Shown: positions 1-10,534, counted from the stretch's first letter. The stretch is 64,000 nucleotides of DNA from Fusibacter_A sp965140735 (GCA_965140735.1 OZ223306.1:992001-1056000); one strand, 5' to 3'. Notes: a model not told the origin generated them from the letters alone. Numbers and translations are program-made.

Positions 1-434
1 CTTTCAACTTCTACACATCTTGGAGATGCAATATCTTCAAGATTAATACCACCAAAAACAGGTTCAATTTGCTTCACGACATTGACTATCTCATCTACAT
101 CTTGAGTGGATACGCATATTGGAAATGCGTCAACATCTGCAAATTCCTTAAAAAGGATAGCCTTTCCTTCCATCACTGGAATAGAAGCCTCTGCGCCGAT
201 GTTCCCAAGACCTAAGACAGCTGAACCATCTGAAACAACTGCTACGAGATTACCTTTAGAAGTGTACTTATAGACATCTTCTTTGTTCTCTGCAATCTTT
301 CGACAAGGCTCTGCTACGCCTGGTGTATAGGCAGTAGATAAATCTTCTCGGGTTTCAAGTTTTACTTTACTTGTCACTTCAATCTTACCTTTGTTCTCTT
401 CGTGCATTTTCAATGCAAGTTCATTATAATTCAT
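1..434 (-). CDS. NAD(P)-dependent malic enzyme, N-terminal part (cut by window edge)
   Basis: Oxidative decarboxylation of malate to pyruvate in the cytoplasm. The visible 144 residues begin MNYNELALKMHEENKGK and carry the family's N-terminal signature TAYTPGVAEPCRKI, followed by the conserved stretches VVSDGSAVLGLGNIG and MEGKAILFKEFADVDAFPI. These match the compact bacterial malic enzymes of roughly 400 residues. The start at 434 is preceded by AAAGGGGTGT on the minus strand. The C-terminal NAD-binding half lies outside the window. The same frame stays open for about 45 codons upstream of the ATG, but no start codon there has a good ribosome binding site. Confidence 0.9.
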   Translation of the reverse strand, partial: MNYNELALKMHEENKGKIEVTSKVKLETREDLSTAYTPGVAEPCRKIAENKEDVYKYTSKGNLVAVVSDGSAVLGLGNIGAEASIPVMEGKAILFKEFADVDAFPICVSTQDVDEIVNVVKQIEPVFGGINLEDIASPRCVEVE

Positions 435-624
435 CTTTACACCCCTTTGGTCTTTGAGAGATGATCTTAGCGTCACAAAATCTATATAGCTTCTGATCGT
501 AGAGTCATACTCCCAATTGAACTGTTTTTTCTCGCTGATAACATCATAAACTATTTTAAACTCTAAGGCAAATATTCACCTCTAATTAAAGATAAATATG
601 CCGTTCAAATTTAACAAATTACCT

Positions 625-1920
625 CTATAGATTAACAAGCTTTCTTTTATAAAGTGCATCTAATGATTTGATGACACCAAATTTAGAATGCTCATATGTG
701 AGTCCACCTTGGAAGTAAGCAATATAAGGTTCTCGAATCGGTGCATCTGCACTGAGTTCAATAGAGGAACCCTGAACAAATGCCCCAGCAGCCATAATCA
801 CTTCACTTGAATATCCTGGCATATCCCAAGGTTCAGGTGTGACAAATGCATCCACTGGAGATGCTGACTGAATGCCCTGGCAAAATGCAATCACCTTATC
901 TGGCGAGCCAAACTTAATGGCCTGAATAATATCACTACGAACACTATTCACATCTGGGTTGATTTCATATCCTGCCTCTTTATAAACGGATGCACAAAGC
1001 GTAGCACCCTTTAATGCACCAGATACCACCTTAGGCGCCATAAAAAGGCCTTGTAAGATAGGTCTCGTTTGACCAAATGTCAGTCCACACTCTTTACCAA
1101 TGCCAGGTGATGTCATACGCGCTGCCACTTGCTCGATCAAATGGGTCTTCCCAACGATATAACCACCGCTCAAAGCAAGACCACCACCCGGATTTTTAAT
1201 AAGACTGCCTGCCATGAGATCAGCCCCGACATCCGTTGGCTCTTGATAATCTAAAAATTCACCATAGCAATTGTCCACCATAATGATAGAATCAGGCGCA
1301 TAAAGCCTGATCAATGATATGACATTTTTGATTTCAAGAATCGTAAGACCACGTCGCCAAGAATAACCAGCTGATCTCTGAATATAAATCATCTTATATG
1401 GCGTCTCAGTATGCCCAATTAGCGTTTTTATGCGCTCAAGATCAAATCCACCTTCATTCGTCAGCTGAATTTCTTCATACGAGACACCTATATCCATTAA
1501 GCTAAGTCCATTTGAAGGCGATAATCCAATTACTTTCTCAAGTGTATCATAAGGCCTTCCCGTGATAGATAACATTTTATCATTAGGTCTTAAAGTCCCA
1601 GTAAGTGCTAAAGTTAACGCATGAGTTCCAGATACAATAATAGGCCTTACAATGGCATCCTCTGTATTAAAAACAGTTTTATAGACATTTTCTGTAGCAT
1701 CACGTCCCATGTCATCATAGCCATAACCTGTATTCCAATTAAAGTGTATATCTGAAATCTTGTTCTGCTGAAGTGCATTTAACACTTTAAGCTGATTATA
1801 TTCAGCAATGTCATCAATCTTTGAAAATTGTGACAAGATTTCCTGTTCAGCTTTTTCCACAAAAGTGACTACTTTTTCCGAAACACCAAGTGCTTCATAC
1901 ATAGAATATTTATTTAACAT
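625..1920 (-). CDS. Methionine gamma-lyase-like PLP enzyme (aluminium-resistance protein family)
   Basis: Member of the Met_gamma_lyase-like family of fold-type I pyridoxal-phosphate enzymes; the true substrate is not established for most members. The product is 431 residues. The likely PLP lysine is Lys242 in AGSLIKNPGGGLALSGGY, and the cofactor aspartate sits in IIMVDNCYGEF. The start at 1920 is chosen because AGGAGG lies 6 nt upstream; a longer frame to 1947 has no such site. It follows the pyrophosphatase gene by 27 nt and is probably cotranscribed with it. Family assignment is firm; the reaction (C-S lyase versus another beta/gamma elimination) is not. Confidence 0.85.
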   Translation of the reverse strand: MLNKYSMYEALGVSEKVVTFVEKAEQEILSQFSKIDDIAEYNQLKVLNALQQNKISDIHFNWNTGYGYDDMGRDATENVYKTVFNTEDAIVRPIIVSGTHALTLALTGTLRPNDKMLSITGRPYDTLEKVIGLSPSNGLSLMDIGVSYEEIQLTNEGGFDLERIKTLIGHTETPYKMIYIQRSAGYSWRRGLTILEIKNVISLIRLYAPDSIIMVDNCYGEFLDYQEPTDVGADLMAGSLIKNPGGGLALSGGYIVGKTHLIEQVAARMTSPGIGKECGLTFGQTRPILQGLFMAPKVVSGALKGATLCASVYKEAGYEINPDVNSVRSDIIQAIKFGSPDKVIAFCQGIQSASPVDAFVTPEPWDMPGYSSEVIMAAGAFVQGSSIELSADAPIREPYIAYFQGGLTYEHSKFGVIKSLDALYKRKLVNL

Positions 1921-1947
1921 GAATCCTCCTGATTCGAGAAATATCAA

Positions 1948-3573
1948 TTATTTTAAGATGTTAAGCGCATTAATGAGTTTAGGAATAATCTGCTTTTTAC
2001 GCGAAACACAGTTATTTATAAAAGTGCCCTGTTCTACTGATTTTTCAAAGGCCAATGACATAATAGAGTCATTTTTAGATTCAAAGAGCATATAGGAGCC
2101 TTCTTCGATAATGTCTGTCACCACCATAAGCGTCAAATAATGGTCCTTATCGTAATGCACTTTCTTAATTGCTTCCAAATAAACAGACTGACTGTCTAAG
2201 ATCTCTTGAAAATTCAAAGTAAAGACTTGTGATATTGCTATTTTACACCCCTCTAACATGAACTCTTTGAAGTCATTAAAAAATACATCCGAAACAGACT
2301 TACCAGCAAGTGATGTGCCTTTTCTAAACATTTCAAGTGCAAAAGTATCTGCTTTAATATCTGTGATCTCTGCCAATTTTCCAACCGCCATTTCATCAAA
2401 AACAGTTGTCGTTGGAGATTTTAAGAAAAGCGTATCTGATATGATACCAGACATCATAAGACCTGCAATTTCCTTCGGAATTTCGATCTGTTCTTCTTTA
2501 AAAAGTTGATAAATAATGGTGTTGGTGCTCCCCACAGGCATATTTCTAAACAAAATGGGCAACGAAGTTGAAATATCACCAATCTTATGATGGTCAATAA
2601 TTTCAAGGACATTGGCTTCGCTTAGTCCATCTGCTGACTGTGCGTACTCATTGTGATCTACCAGTATAACATTCTTCTTCGCTGGATTTAAAAAGTGCGT
2701 TCTGCCAATGATACCGAGATATCTCCCTTTTTCATCTATCAGTGGAAATTTAGAATGTTTTGACGTCTGAATAATTTCACGACAGTTTTCTAGATATTCA
2801 TTTTCTTTAAACCTAACAAGACGTTCTCTCTTCATGATAGAACTCACAAAATTGGTCTGATTTATAAGTTTAGACGTGTAATAAGTATCATATGGCGTCT
2901 TGAGCATATTGACACCTGTGACAGCAGCTTTTTCAATCAATAATTCTGGGATCTTTTTATTACCAGTGACAATGATCAGCTGAACTTTACGTTGAATCGC
3001 ATAATCAATAATATCAAAGCGATCACCTGTGATCACCACTGTATTCTGACCAAATATGTCCTCTTCAATAATTGAATTATCATGAAACGCAGTTATGGAG
3101 ATCCTTCCGTTCACATCAGAATGTGCATAATTAAGCGTTTCAGCCTTGAGATCTGATTTGATATTGCTAAAAGTCGTATTAAGCGAATGTAGATCACCAT
3201 GAATTGCACTCATGGCAATATCTTTCATCGTAACGATTCCGATTAGATACCCTTCAGAATCCACGATTGGAAGTGTCCTAATCTTATTATCATTCATATG
3301 TTTTGTCGCTGTTAAAATCGAATTTGAAGGTTCTAGGGCCATAATGCGATCGTAAAGCAAGTCCTTGAGTTGAATTTTCACATCATCGATTCGATGCGGA
3401 TAATCTACATTGAAATAATCCAGTACAAATTCACTCTCTTTTGAGAGATCGCCTAGAACACACGGCAGTGCATGATATTGTGTTTGATTTTTGAGATACG
3501 AAAGTGCAATTGCACTGGTAACACTATCAGTATCTGGATTTTTATGACCAAAAATCATGACATTTTCTTTCAT
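1948..3573 (-). CDS. ppaC: Manganese-dependent inorganic pyrophosphatase with CBS-DRTGG insert
   Basis: Family II pyrophosphatase of the DHH superfamily, hydrolysing PPi to phosphate in the cytoplasm. At 541 residues it is longer than the roughly 310-residue simple form because a regulatory insert (about residues 70-300) splits the first DHH lobe. The catalytic motifs are GHKNPDTDS near the N-terminus, DHNE and DHHK around residues 305-330, and the C-terminal DHHA2-like domain ending SRKKQ. The insert has CBS motifs (RTLPIVDSEGYLIGIVT; KFPLIDEKGRYLGIIG) around a DRTGG-type segment. In characterised CBS-pyrophosphatases adenine nucleotides control activity. AAGGAG precedes the ATG. The gene is divergent from the HD-GYP gene. 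Confidence 0.95.
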   Translation of the reverse strand: MKENVMIFGHKNPDTDSVTSAIALSYLKNQTQYHALPCVLGDLSKESEFVLDYFNVDYPHRIDDVKIQLKDLLYDRIMALEPSNSILTATKHMNDNKIRTLPIVDSEGYLIGIVTMKDIAMSAIHGDLHSLNTTFSNIKSDLKAETLNYAHSDVNGRISITAFHDNSIIEEDIFGQNTVVITGDRFDIIDYAIQRKVQLIIVTGNKKIPELLIEKAAVTGVNMLKTPYDTYYTSKLINQTNFVSSIMKRERLVRFKENEYLENCREIIQTSKHSKFPLIDEKGRYLGIIGRTHFLNPAKKNVILVDHNEYAQSADGLSEANVLEIIDHHKIGDISTSLPILFRNMPVGSTNTIIYQLFKEEQIEIPKEIAGLMMSGIISDTLFLKSPTTTVFDEMAVGKLAEITDIKADTFALEMFRKGTSLAGKSVSDVFFNDFKEFMLEGCKIAISQVFTLNFQEILDSQSVYLEAIKKVHYDKDHYLTLMVVTDIIEEGSYMLFESKNDSIMSLAFEKSVEQGTFINNCVSRKKQIIPKLINALNILK

Positions 3574-3702
3574 AATTGTTTACTCCTTAAAATTGGTACA
3601 ATTTACTTTCCTATTATAACATATGAATTTATAATTTATTCACATACATTCACATAAGTTATGCTATAATCGACTTGTCAATAAATAAAAAAGAGGTCTT
3701 TT

Positions 3703-5286
3703 ATGAAATTCTACAAACTTTCACTACTCATTATGTTACCCATACTATTAGTTTCAACAATTCTTGTCCTCGTAGGGATTCAATACACTTTTAAAACATC
3801 AGAAAGTGATAACAATATTTTTTACTCTGAAATGACATATAAAATATTAGAAGAATACATAAACTATCAATTGGATCATACCAGTAATAGTATTTTTACC
3901 GATAAAAGCTTCTATCAGCTCCGAAATGAATTGATCTATAAAAGTGCTCTAAAGAAGACAAATTCCTCAAGTTCAGAAAAAGCGACTATTAAATCCTTAG
4001 CAGCACAATATGGTTTTGAATACTATTATATTGAAAATACAGATCAAGCGCCTCTTACCGATGCCCCTTATGAACTCACAATGGGCTTTTTAGTTCAGGA
4101 TCAGAAAAACTACACAACACAAACTCTTTTTTATGAATACGAAGATATGCTTTATATCGGTATTTTGAAGAACATATACACGAGTAGTTCTGAAGATAAA
4201 TCTAAGTCCTATCTCGTCATGACACCTATTAAATACAAACTCAGTATGGCTACGATGAAGTCCTTTATCGGTATACGAGATATTCAATATGCTTTTAACA
4301 CGCCCATTCCAACTGTAGATGATAATGCCATTCAATACGGTTCAAATGGCATTATCTGCATATCCAATTCTGATTTTAATCAAATTTTTATACCGATTCA
4401 AGTGGATCCAAAAAACAGTTTTTATCTGACCGCTAAAATGGATAAGCCAGAAATTATAAATAATCTCAGAAAACAGACTTATTTCATTTTCCTCTCTGTT
4501 TTCGCAAGTCTACTCCTAGCAAGTATTATTGTCAGTATGATTTTAAAAAGAGTGGCTTCTCAAATTGATAGAACCGTTAAAAAAATTGACCGTATTGCAA
4601 ATGGGCATTATGATATTGACCTTGAAAATAATCATATAGAAGAAATGAATCAACTTTCCACAAGTATCAATAAGCTTTCCTCGACGATTAACGATAAAAT
4701 TATGGAGCTTCGCAATAAAAATGATGAAACATTGAATATCATGATTGAAGCACTAGATGCTACAGATGCCTATACAAAAGGGCACTCAGAGCGTGTATCA
4801 AAGTACGTACAGCTTATTGGGCGCGTTTTGAACTATGATGATTTGGATACTTTAGTAAAAGCTTCGCTAGTGCATGATATTGGAAAAATCACGATTCCTG
4901 AACAAATTTTAAATAAAAAGGGCCCTTTGACGGATTCTGAATTTAAAATCATTCAAGAACATTCGCTTACAGGCTTTCGGATACTGCATAAATCCTCTGC
5001 TTTTAATGAAATTGACACACTTGTTCTGTACCATCATGAAAAATACGACGGTACTGGCTATCCGTTGGGATTAAAGGGCGATCAAATTCCATTGGGTGCT
5101 CAAATACTCTCAATTGCCGATGTTTATGACGCACTGACCAGTCACCGCCCTTATAGAAAATCACTCTCGCATCTTGAAGCCGTTCATATCATTTCTGTAA
5201 GTATGCGCAATCAATTCTCTGAATCGCTTATAAATGCCTTTTTACTCGTCGAACCCGAGCTTGAAGCCATCGTAAAAAACACATAA
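3703..5286 (+). CDS. Membrane-anchored HD-GYP phosphodiesterase
   Basis: Probable cyclic-di-GMP phosphodiesterase. The order is: transmembrane helix at about residues 7-27, an extracytoplasmic sensor region of about 230 residues with no domain I recognise, a second helix at about 258-280, a HAMP-like linker, then an HD-GYP domain to the C-terminus. Metal and active-site residues are present: HSERV at about 361, HDIGK at 391-395, the HHEKYDGTGYP block, and IADVYDAL. All ligand positions look intact, so an active enzyme is expected. It stands alone, transcribed divergently from ppaC, and ends at a strong hairpin terminator. Confidence 0.9.
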   Translation: MKFYKLSLLIMLPILLVSTILVLVGIQYTFKTSESDNNIFYSEMTYKILEEYINYQLDHTSNSIFTDKSFYQLRNELIYKSALKKTNSSSSEKATIKSLAAQYGFEYYYIENTDQAPLTDAPYELTMGFLVQDQKNYTTQTLFYEYEDMLYIGILKNIYTSSSEDKSKSYLVMTPIKYKLSMATMKSFIGIRDIQYAFNTPIPTVDDNAIQYGSNGIICISNSDFNQIFIPIQVDPKNSFYLTAKMDKPEIINNLRKQTYFIFLSVFASLLLASIIVSMILKRVASQIDRTVKKIDRIANGHYDIDLENNHIEEMNQLSTSINKLSSTINDKIMELRNKNDETLNIMIEALDATDAYTKGHSERVSKYVQLIGRVLNYDDLDTLVKASLVHDIGKITIPEQILNKKGPLTDSEFKIIQEHSLTGFRILHKSSAFNEIDTLVLYHHEKYDGTGYPLGLKGDQIPLGAQILSIADVYDALTSHRPYRKSLSHLEAVHIISVSMRNQFSESLINAFLLVEPELEAIVKNT

Positions 5287-5289
5287 AAA

Positions 5290-5337
5290 AGGTGACATTA
5301 TTGAGTCGTGTTAAGACCAGTAATGTCACCTTTTTTT
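5290..5337. terminator. Bidirectional intrinsic terminator
   Basis: Ten-base-pair perfect stem GGTGACATTA/TAATGTCACC with a 20-nt loop. It is flanked by A6 on the left and T7 on the right, so it can stop both the HD-GYP transcript (+) and the convergent deoD transcript (-). Confidence 0.9.
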
Positions 5338-5364
5338 GATCATACTTATCTTGGCTTGAAATGA

Positions 5365-6075
5365 TTACGATTTAGTAACTGTATCCAAAACCAAAGAAAT
5401 CATATCATTAAACGTTTTTTCTCTCTCTTCTGAAGTCGTTTCTTCAGCTGTAATTAAAGAGTCACTCACAGTCAAAACACAAAGAGCTTGTGCTTTATAT
5501 TTAGCCGCTAATGTGTAAAGTTCTGCAGCTTCCATTTCCACAGCAAGGACATTATAATCCATGAAAGTTTGATTACGACTCGAATTATAATCATCATAAA
5601 AACTATCTTCAGATAAAATATTGCCTACATGTACTTTTAAACCTGTTTCCTTTGCAGTTTGATAAGCTCCATGCAACAAGTCAAAATCAGAAATAGCCGC
5701 AAAATTACAAGTCCCAAAACGGCGATTATTCATATTTGAAGTTGTGGAAGCTGCTTGCGCCAATATAACATCTCTAATTTTAATATGCGGTTGCATTGCA
5801 CCACATGAACCTACTCTGATAAGCTTCTTTACATCATAAAATCTCAAAAGTTCATTCACATATATCGACAAAGAGGGCATTCCCATACCAGTCCCTTGAA
5901 CAGAGACCCTTACGCCTTTATATGTACCTGTAAATCCAAGCATACCTCTTACTTTATTATAACAAACAGGATTTTCTAAAAAAGTCTCCGCAATATACTT
6001 CGCTCTTAAAGGATCACCCGGTAACAATACGATGTCAGCAATATCACCAATCTTTGCATTTATATGTGTACTCAT
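5365..6075 (-). CDS. deoD: Purine-nucleoside phosphorylase, DeoD type
   Basis: Phosphorolysis of purine (deoxy)nucleosides to base and (deoxy)ribose-1-phosphate. The 236-residue length is exactly that of the hexameric DeoD family. Motifs: GDPLRAKYIAE (phosphate site), RVGSCGAM, the family signature VEMEAAELY, and LTVSDS with the catalytic aspartate. The start at 6075 is used because GGAGG lies 7 nt upstream; the frame stays open to an ATG at 6093 that lacks a usable site. It fits functionally with deoC and hpt in the same window, though it is not in one operon with them. Confidence 0.95.
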   Translation of the reverse strand: MSTHINAKIGDIADIVLLPGDPLRAKYIAETFLENPVCYNKVRGMLGFTGTYKGVRVSVQGTGMGMPSLSIYVNELLRFYDVKKLIRVGSCGAMQPHIKIRDVILAQAASTTSNMNNRRFGTCNFAAISDFDLLHGAYQTAKETGLKVHVGNILSEDSFYDDYNSSRNQTFMDYNVLAVEMEAAELYTLAAKYKAQALCVLTVSDSLITAEETTSEEREKTFNDMISLVLDTVTKS

Positions 6076-6145
6076 AACAAAACCTCCAACCATTTTTTAT
6101 GCATTTCCAGCATTTCAATTATATCACAAATCACCCACAAGTAAT

Positions 6146-6180
6146 TATAGAGTTTTAACAAAGACTGTTAAAACTCTATA
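6146..6180 (-). repeat. Perfect 15-bp inverted repeat downstream of the activase gene
   Basis: Arms TATAGAGTTTTAACA and its exact complement flank a 5-nt loop, starting 12 nt past the activase stop. It has the position of a terminator but no clear T tract follows on the minus strand, so Rho-independent function is only likely. It could also act as an mRNA 3' end stabiliser. Confidence 0.5.
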
Positions 6181-6191
6181 AAGATAGGTGC

Positions 6192-9100
6192 TTATTCTTT
6201 TTCATCCCTACTATTCAAATTTTCAAAAGCCGTGGCAAGCATTAATTTGATACGATTAATTTGATTGACTTCACTTGCTCCTGGATCATAGTCAATTGGA
6301 ACAATATTAGATTTTGGATAGCTATTTTTAAGTTCTTTGATCATGCCTTTACCTGTAATGTGATTTGGCAAACACGCAAAAGGCTGCATACAAACAATGT
6401 TGTCCACACCACCATGAATAAGTTCAATCATCTCAGCAGTCAAAAACCAACCTTCACCGGTTTGATTACAAAGAGAGAGATGTGGCTCAGCAAGTTTCCC
6501 AAGGACTTTAATATGCTTCGGACCTTCAAAGCGTTTACTTTTGTTCAATGCTGTAACCAGTGGTTTACGATAATACTCAATTATGCTAATGAACGCCTCA
6601 CTTGTAAGACGTTTTTTCATACTCCCTGCAAGGTACTTATTTTTAACAACGTTATTATAAGCCGAATACATAAAGAAATCAATCAAATCGGGCATTACTG
6701 CTTCTGCACCTTCACGCTCTATAAGATCCACTATATTGTTATTAGCCGTCGGGTGGAATTTCACTAAAATTTCACCGACTAAACCAACCCTTGGTTTTTT
6801 AATGTCTAATAATGGCAATTCGTCAAAAGCCTTCGTAATCGCCTTTACATTTGAAATAAATTCTTTTCTCGTTCCCTTTACAAGTGACTGCTTGCAAATA
6901 TCAACCCAGTAGTCGTAAAGCTTATTTGCAGCGCCTTTTTCAGCTTCATAAGGTCTTGTCTTATAGAGTACTCTCATAAACAAATCACCATAGAGCATAC
7001 TTTGCACTAACTTCTCAAGTAAAGGTATGGTCAATTTGAATCCTGGATTTTCTTCTAAACCCCCTGCATTTAAACTGATCACAGGTACATGATCAAGTTT
7101 TGAACTCTTAAGGGCCTGCCTAATAAAAGCGATATAATTCGTAGCACGGCAACCACCACCTGTTTGGGAAATAATCAAAGCTGTTTTATCAACATCATAA
7201 TTGCCTGAATTTAAGGCTTTCATAAGCTGCCCAACTACGATAATAGAAGGATAACAAGCATCATTATTTACATATCTAAGGCCTTCATCAATAGCAGATA
7301 CATCCACTGAGGGCAGAACTTCCATATTATAGCCTTCGGGTTTAACTGCCGCCTGAACAAATTGAAAATGAATAGGTGACATTTGAGGCACTAAAATCGT
7401 ATGCGTCTTACGCATTGCTTCTGTAAAAATGACACGGTCTGTCTTTGGTTTCTCATACAATGGAATTGAGGCTTTCTTATCGCGCTCTCTAATCGCTGCA
7501 ATCAATGATCTAATGCGGATTCTGACCGCACCTAAATTGTTGATTTCATCAATTTTAAGCACTGTATAGATTTTACTTTTAGCTTCTAGAATTTCTTTAA
7601 TCTGATCTGTCGTCACAGCATCAAGTCCACATCCAAAAGAATTAAGTTGAACGAGTTCTAGATGAGACTGTTTTGAAACAAAAGTTGCCGCTGCATATAG
7701 ACGTGTATGATAAACCCACTGGTCAACAACCCTAAGTGGGCGGTCAATTTGATCTAAATGTGCCACTGCATCTTCAGACAAAACCACAAAACCAAAAGAT
7801 TCAATAAGATCAGGGATACCATGATTAATTTCTGGATCAACATGATATGGGCGACCTGCTAATACAATCCCCTTCAAATTATGCGATTTGATATAATCAA
7901 GCGTCTCTTCGCCTTTTTTCATAACATCTAATTTGTATTGATCATGTTCTGCATAGGCTAAATCAACTGCATTATTAATTTCAGCCTTATCAATGCCCCA
8001 TTCCGCAAGTTCTTCAACTAAGCGTTTCTTCATGTGTTTCATTGAATCAAGTGGCAAAAATGGGTGATAGAAATTCACTTGTTTATTTTTTATATGATCC
8101 ACATTGACGCTAATCGTTTCAGGGTAAGATGTCACCACTGGACAGTTATAATGATTACCTGCATTTACATCTTCTTGACGATTATAAGGAATACATGGAT
8201 AAAAAATCTTATCTACTTTTTTGAGAATTAAATCCTCTATGTGACCATGTACAATTTTAGCTGGATAGCATACACTTTCAGATGGGATCGTCTCCATACC
8301 CATTTCATAAATCATTTTAGATGAACGTCTAGAAAGTTCCACACGGAAGCCCAGCGTGTTAAAAAATGTAAACCAAAACGGGTAATCTTCATACATATTT
8401 AGAACTCTTGGAAGTCCCACTGTACCTCGTTTTGCTTCTTCTTTTGTAAGAGGTTTATAGTCAAAGACACGCTTATATTTATACTTGTAAAGATTTGGCA
8501 AATCAGCCGTTTTCTTTTCAATACCAGCACCACGTTCACAACGGTTTCCAACGATAAATTGCCTTTGATCTGAAAATGTATTGACTGTAAGGTGACAATT
8601 ATTGCCACAAAGGTTACATCTTCTTGTACTCGTACTTGTACTAAAAGATTCTAATTGATCACTGCTAAGCATATCGGTCTTATAGGATGCTTCAAATCGT
8701 TCCATAGAGATAATTGCACAGCCAAAAGCCCCCATAATACCAGCAATATCAGGTCTGACTACCTCGCGTCCCGATATTTGTTCTAGGACTCTTAAGACTG
8801 CATTGTTATAAAAAGTGCCGCCTTGAACGACAATTTTCTCTCCTAAGTCCTCTGGTGATCTCATTCGTATCACTTTAAATAATGCATTTTTTATGACAGA
8901 TGTGCATATACCTGCTGAAATCTCTCCAACAGTTGCCCCTTCTTTTTGAGCTTGTTTCACACGTGAATTCATAAAAACAGTACAGCGCGTCCCGAGATCC
9001 ACAGGTTTTTTAGAAAATAAACCAATATTGGCAAAATCAGCTACCGGCATATTGACTGAACCGGCAAAGGTTTCAATAAATGAACCGCAACCGGATGAAC

Positions 9101-10430
9101 AAGCTTCATTCAACATAATAGAATCAATGATGCCATCGTGAACATTGAGACATTTCATATCTTGTCCACCAATATCTAAAATAGTATCCACACCTGGTAA
9201 GAAATGGTCAGCAGCTTTATAATGTGCCACTGTTTCAATTTCGCCATGATCCAATTTTAAAGCAGCCTTGATCAGATTTTCACCATATCCAGTGACAGTG
9301 CTATATGCAATATAAGCATCCTTAGGTATCTGAGCATATAAATTTTTAAGTGCTTCTATCGTTGTCCCTAAAGGGTTGCCTTCATTTGAACCATAATGTG
9401 AAAACAAAAGTTGTTTTTGCGCATCTACAACGGCTACCTTTGTGGTTGTAGAGCCGGCATCTATCCCCAAGAAGAGGGGGCCTTTAGCTTGACTGAGCTC
9501 TTTACGAGAAACATGGTGTCTCGAATGACGCTCAATAAAAGCATCAAAATCTGCTTGAGATTCGAATAAAGGTGCAATACCACCTTTAGAGTCTGGCGAT
9601 TCACAGTAAATAGAAGGCATACGATCATAAATGCAGTGAATGTCTTGAGAATCTTCTTGACTTGAAGAAATCGCTGCACCCAGCGCTACAAAATACTGAG
9701 TATTATCCAGTTTAACACTGTGCTCCTCATCCAAATTCAACGTCAGCTCAAATCTCTTCTTAAGTTCCGGTATAAAGGAAAGTGGTCCACCTAAAAAAGC
9801 AACATTACCCCTAATTGGTTTACCACAAGCAAGCCCACTAATCGTTTGATTAACCACTGCTTGAAGTACAGATGCAGCTATATCTGCTTTCGATGCGCCT
9901 TCGTTCAAAAGAGGCTGGATATCTGTTTTCGCAAATACACCACATCGTGATGCAATGGGATAGATCTCTTTATGTTGACTGGCAAGAAGGTTTAAGCCAT
10001 CAGCATCCGTTTTAAGCAACGATGACATTTGATCAATAAAAGATCCTGTCCCACCAGCACAAGTACCATTCATCCTTTGTTCAACCGAATGACCAAAATA
10101 CATGATCTTAGCATCTTCACCACCAAGTTCAATAGCAACATCTGTTTGTGGTGCATATTTCTTGATAGCCTTTGAACATGCAACTACTTCTTGAATAAAA
10201 GAAACGCCTAAGCTCTCCGCTAAACTCAAACCCGCTGATCCAGTGACCATAACCTTGACTTTTGCATCGGCAAAAACGCTTTTTGCATCTTCAAATAAAT
10301 TAAACACAGTATTCTTAATATCAGAGAAATGTCGACGATAATCTTTGAAAATAATATTTTCATTTTCATCTAAAATTATCATTTTAACCGTTGTCGACCC
10401 AACGTCCAAACCAACATTTAGTTTGTCCAT
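6192..10430 (-). CDS. Giant 2-hydroxyacyl-CoA dehydratase activase-related protein
   Basis: A 1412-residue fusion found in Clostridia. Two ASKHA-fold activase (BcrAD/BadFG-like) domains lie in tandem: residues about 4-260 (GLDVGSTTVK; Cys124 in NGTCAGGTGSFIDQ) and about 318-575 (GIDAGSTTTK; Cys444/Cys448 in EACSSGCGSF). Next come a Cys605-x2-Cys608-x3-Cys612 cluster, a DUF2229-like region to about 900, and a C-terminal dehydratase-subunit-like region. In single-domain activases the homologous cysteine binds a [4Fe-4S] cluster that drives ATP-dependent electron transfer to the dehydratase. Whether this fusion is activator, enzyme or both is unknown. No dehydratase alpha/beta genes lie nearby. 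GAGGTG precedes the ATG; the long 5' leader is structured (see 10535-10630). Confidence 0.9.
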   Translation of the reverse strand: MDKLNVGLDVGSTTVKMIILDENENIIFKDYRRHFSDIKNTVFNLFEDAKSVFADAKVKVMVTGSAGLSLAESLGVSFIQEVVACSKAIKKYAPQTDVAIELGGEDAKIMYFGHSVEQRMNGTCAGGTGSFIDQMSSLLKTDADGLNLLASQHKEIYPIASRCGVFAKTDIQPLLNEGASKADIAASVLQAVVNQTISGLACGKPIRGNVAFLGGPLSFIPELKKRFELTLNLDEEHSVKLDNTQYFVALGAAISSSQEDSQDIHCIYDRMPSIYCESPDSKGGIAPLFESQADFDAFIERHSRHHVSRKELSQAKGPLFLGIDAGSTTTKVAVVDAQKQLLFSHYGSNEGNPLGTTIEALKNLYAQIPKDAYIAYSTVTGYGENLIKAALKLDHGEIETVAHYKAADHFLPGVDTILDIGGQDMKCLNVHDGIIDSIMLNEACSSGCGSFIETFAGSVNMPVADFANIGLFSKKPVDLGTRCTVFMNSRVKQAQKEGATVGEISAGICTSVIKNALFKVIRMRSPEDLGEKIVVQGGTFYNNAVLRVLEQISGREVVRPDIAGIMGAFGCAIISMERFEASYKTDMLSSDQLESFSTSTSTRRCNLCGNNCHLTVNTFSDQRQFIVGNRCERGAGIEKKTADLPNLYKYKYKRVFDYKPLTKEEAKRGTVGLPRVLNMYEDYPFWFTFFNTLGFRVELSRRSSKMIYEMGMETIPSESVCYPAKIVHGHIEDLILKKVDKIFYPCIPYNRQEDVNAGNHYNCPVVTSYPETISVNVDHIKNKQVNFYHPFLPLDSMKHMKKRLVEELAEWGIDKAEINNAVDLAYAEHDQYKLDVMKKGEETLDYIKSHNLKGIVLAGRPYHVDPEINHGIPDLIESFGFVVLSEDAVAHLDQIDRPLRVVDQWVYHTRLYAAATFVSKQSHLELVQLNSFGCGLDAVTTDQIKEILEAKSKIYTVLKIDEINNLGAVRIRIRSLIAAIRERDKKASIPLYEKPKTDRVIFTEAMRKTHTILVPQMSPIHFQFVQAAVKPEGYNMEVLPSVDVSAIDEGLRYVNNDACYPSIIVVGQLMKALNSGNYDVDKTALIISQTGGGCRATNYIAFIRQALKSSKLDHVPVISLNAGGLEENPGFKLTIPLLEKLVQSMLYGDLFMRVLYKTRPYEAEKGAANKLYDYWVDICKQSLVKGTRKEFISNVKAITKAFDELPLLDIKKPRVGLVGEILVKFHPTANNNIVDLIEREGAEAVMPDLIDFFMYSAYNNVVKNKYLAGSMKKRLTSEAFISIIEYYRKPLVTALNKSKRFEGPKHIKVLGKLAEPHLSLCNQTGEGWFLTAEMIELIHGGVDNIVCMQPFACLPNHITGKGMIKELKNSYPKSNIVPIDYDPGASEVNQINRIKLMLATAFENLNSRDEKE

Positions 10431-10534
10431 AATAATGACACCTCAGTATAAATAAATATAAATCACAAATTAATTAATGACATATAAATAATGGCATATA
10501 ATAACAACAAATAATACTTCTTCTAATGACATAT

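Noticed and set aside
435..576. Open frame running into the malic enzyme start, as if the enzyme had a longer N-terminus
   Set aside because: No start codon in the extension has a ribosome binding site, while AAAGGGGTGT sits just ahead of the ATG at 434; the extension does not resemble an ACT or other known domain.
8399..8608. Short frames antisense to or inside the giant activase gene
   Set aside because: They are in other frames of a gene with strong motifs in its own frame and lack ribosome binding sites.
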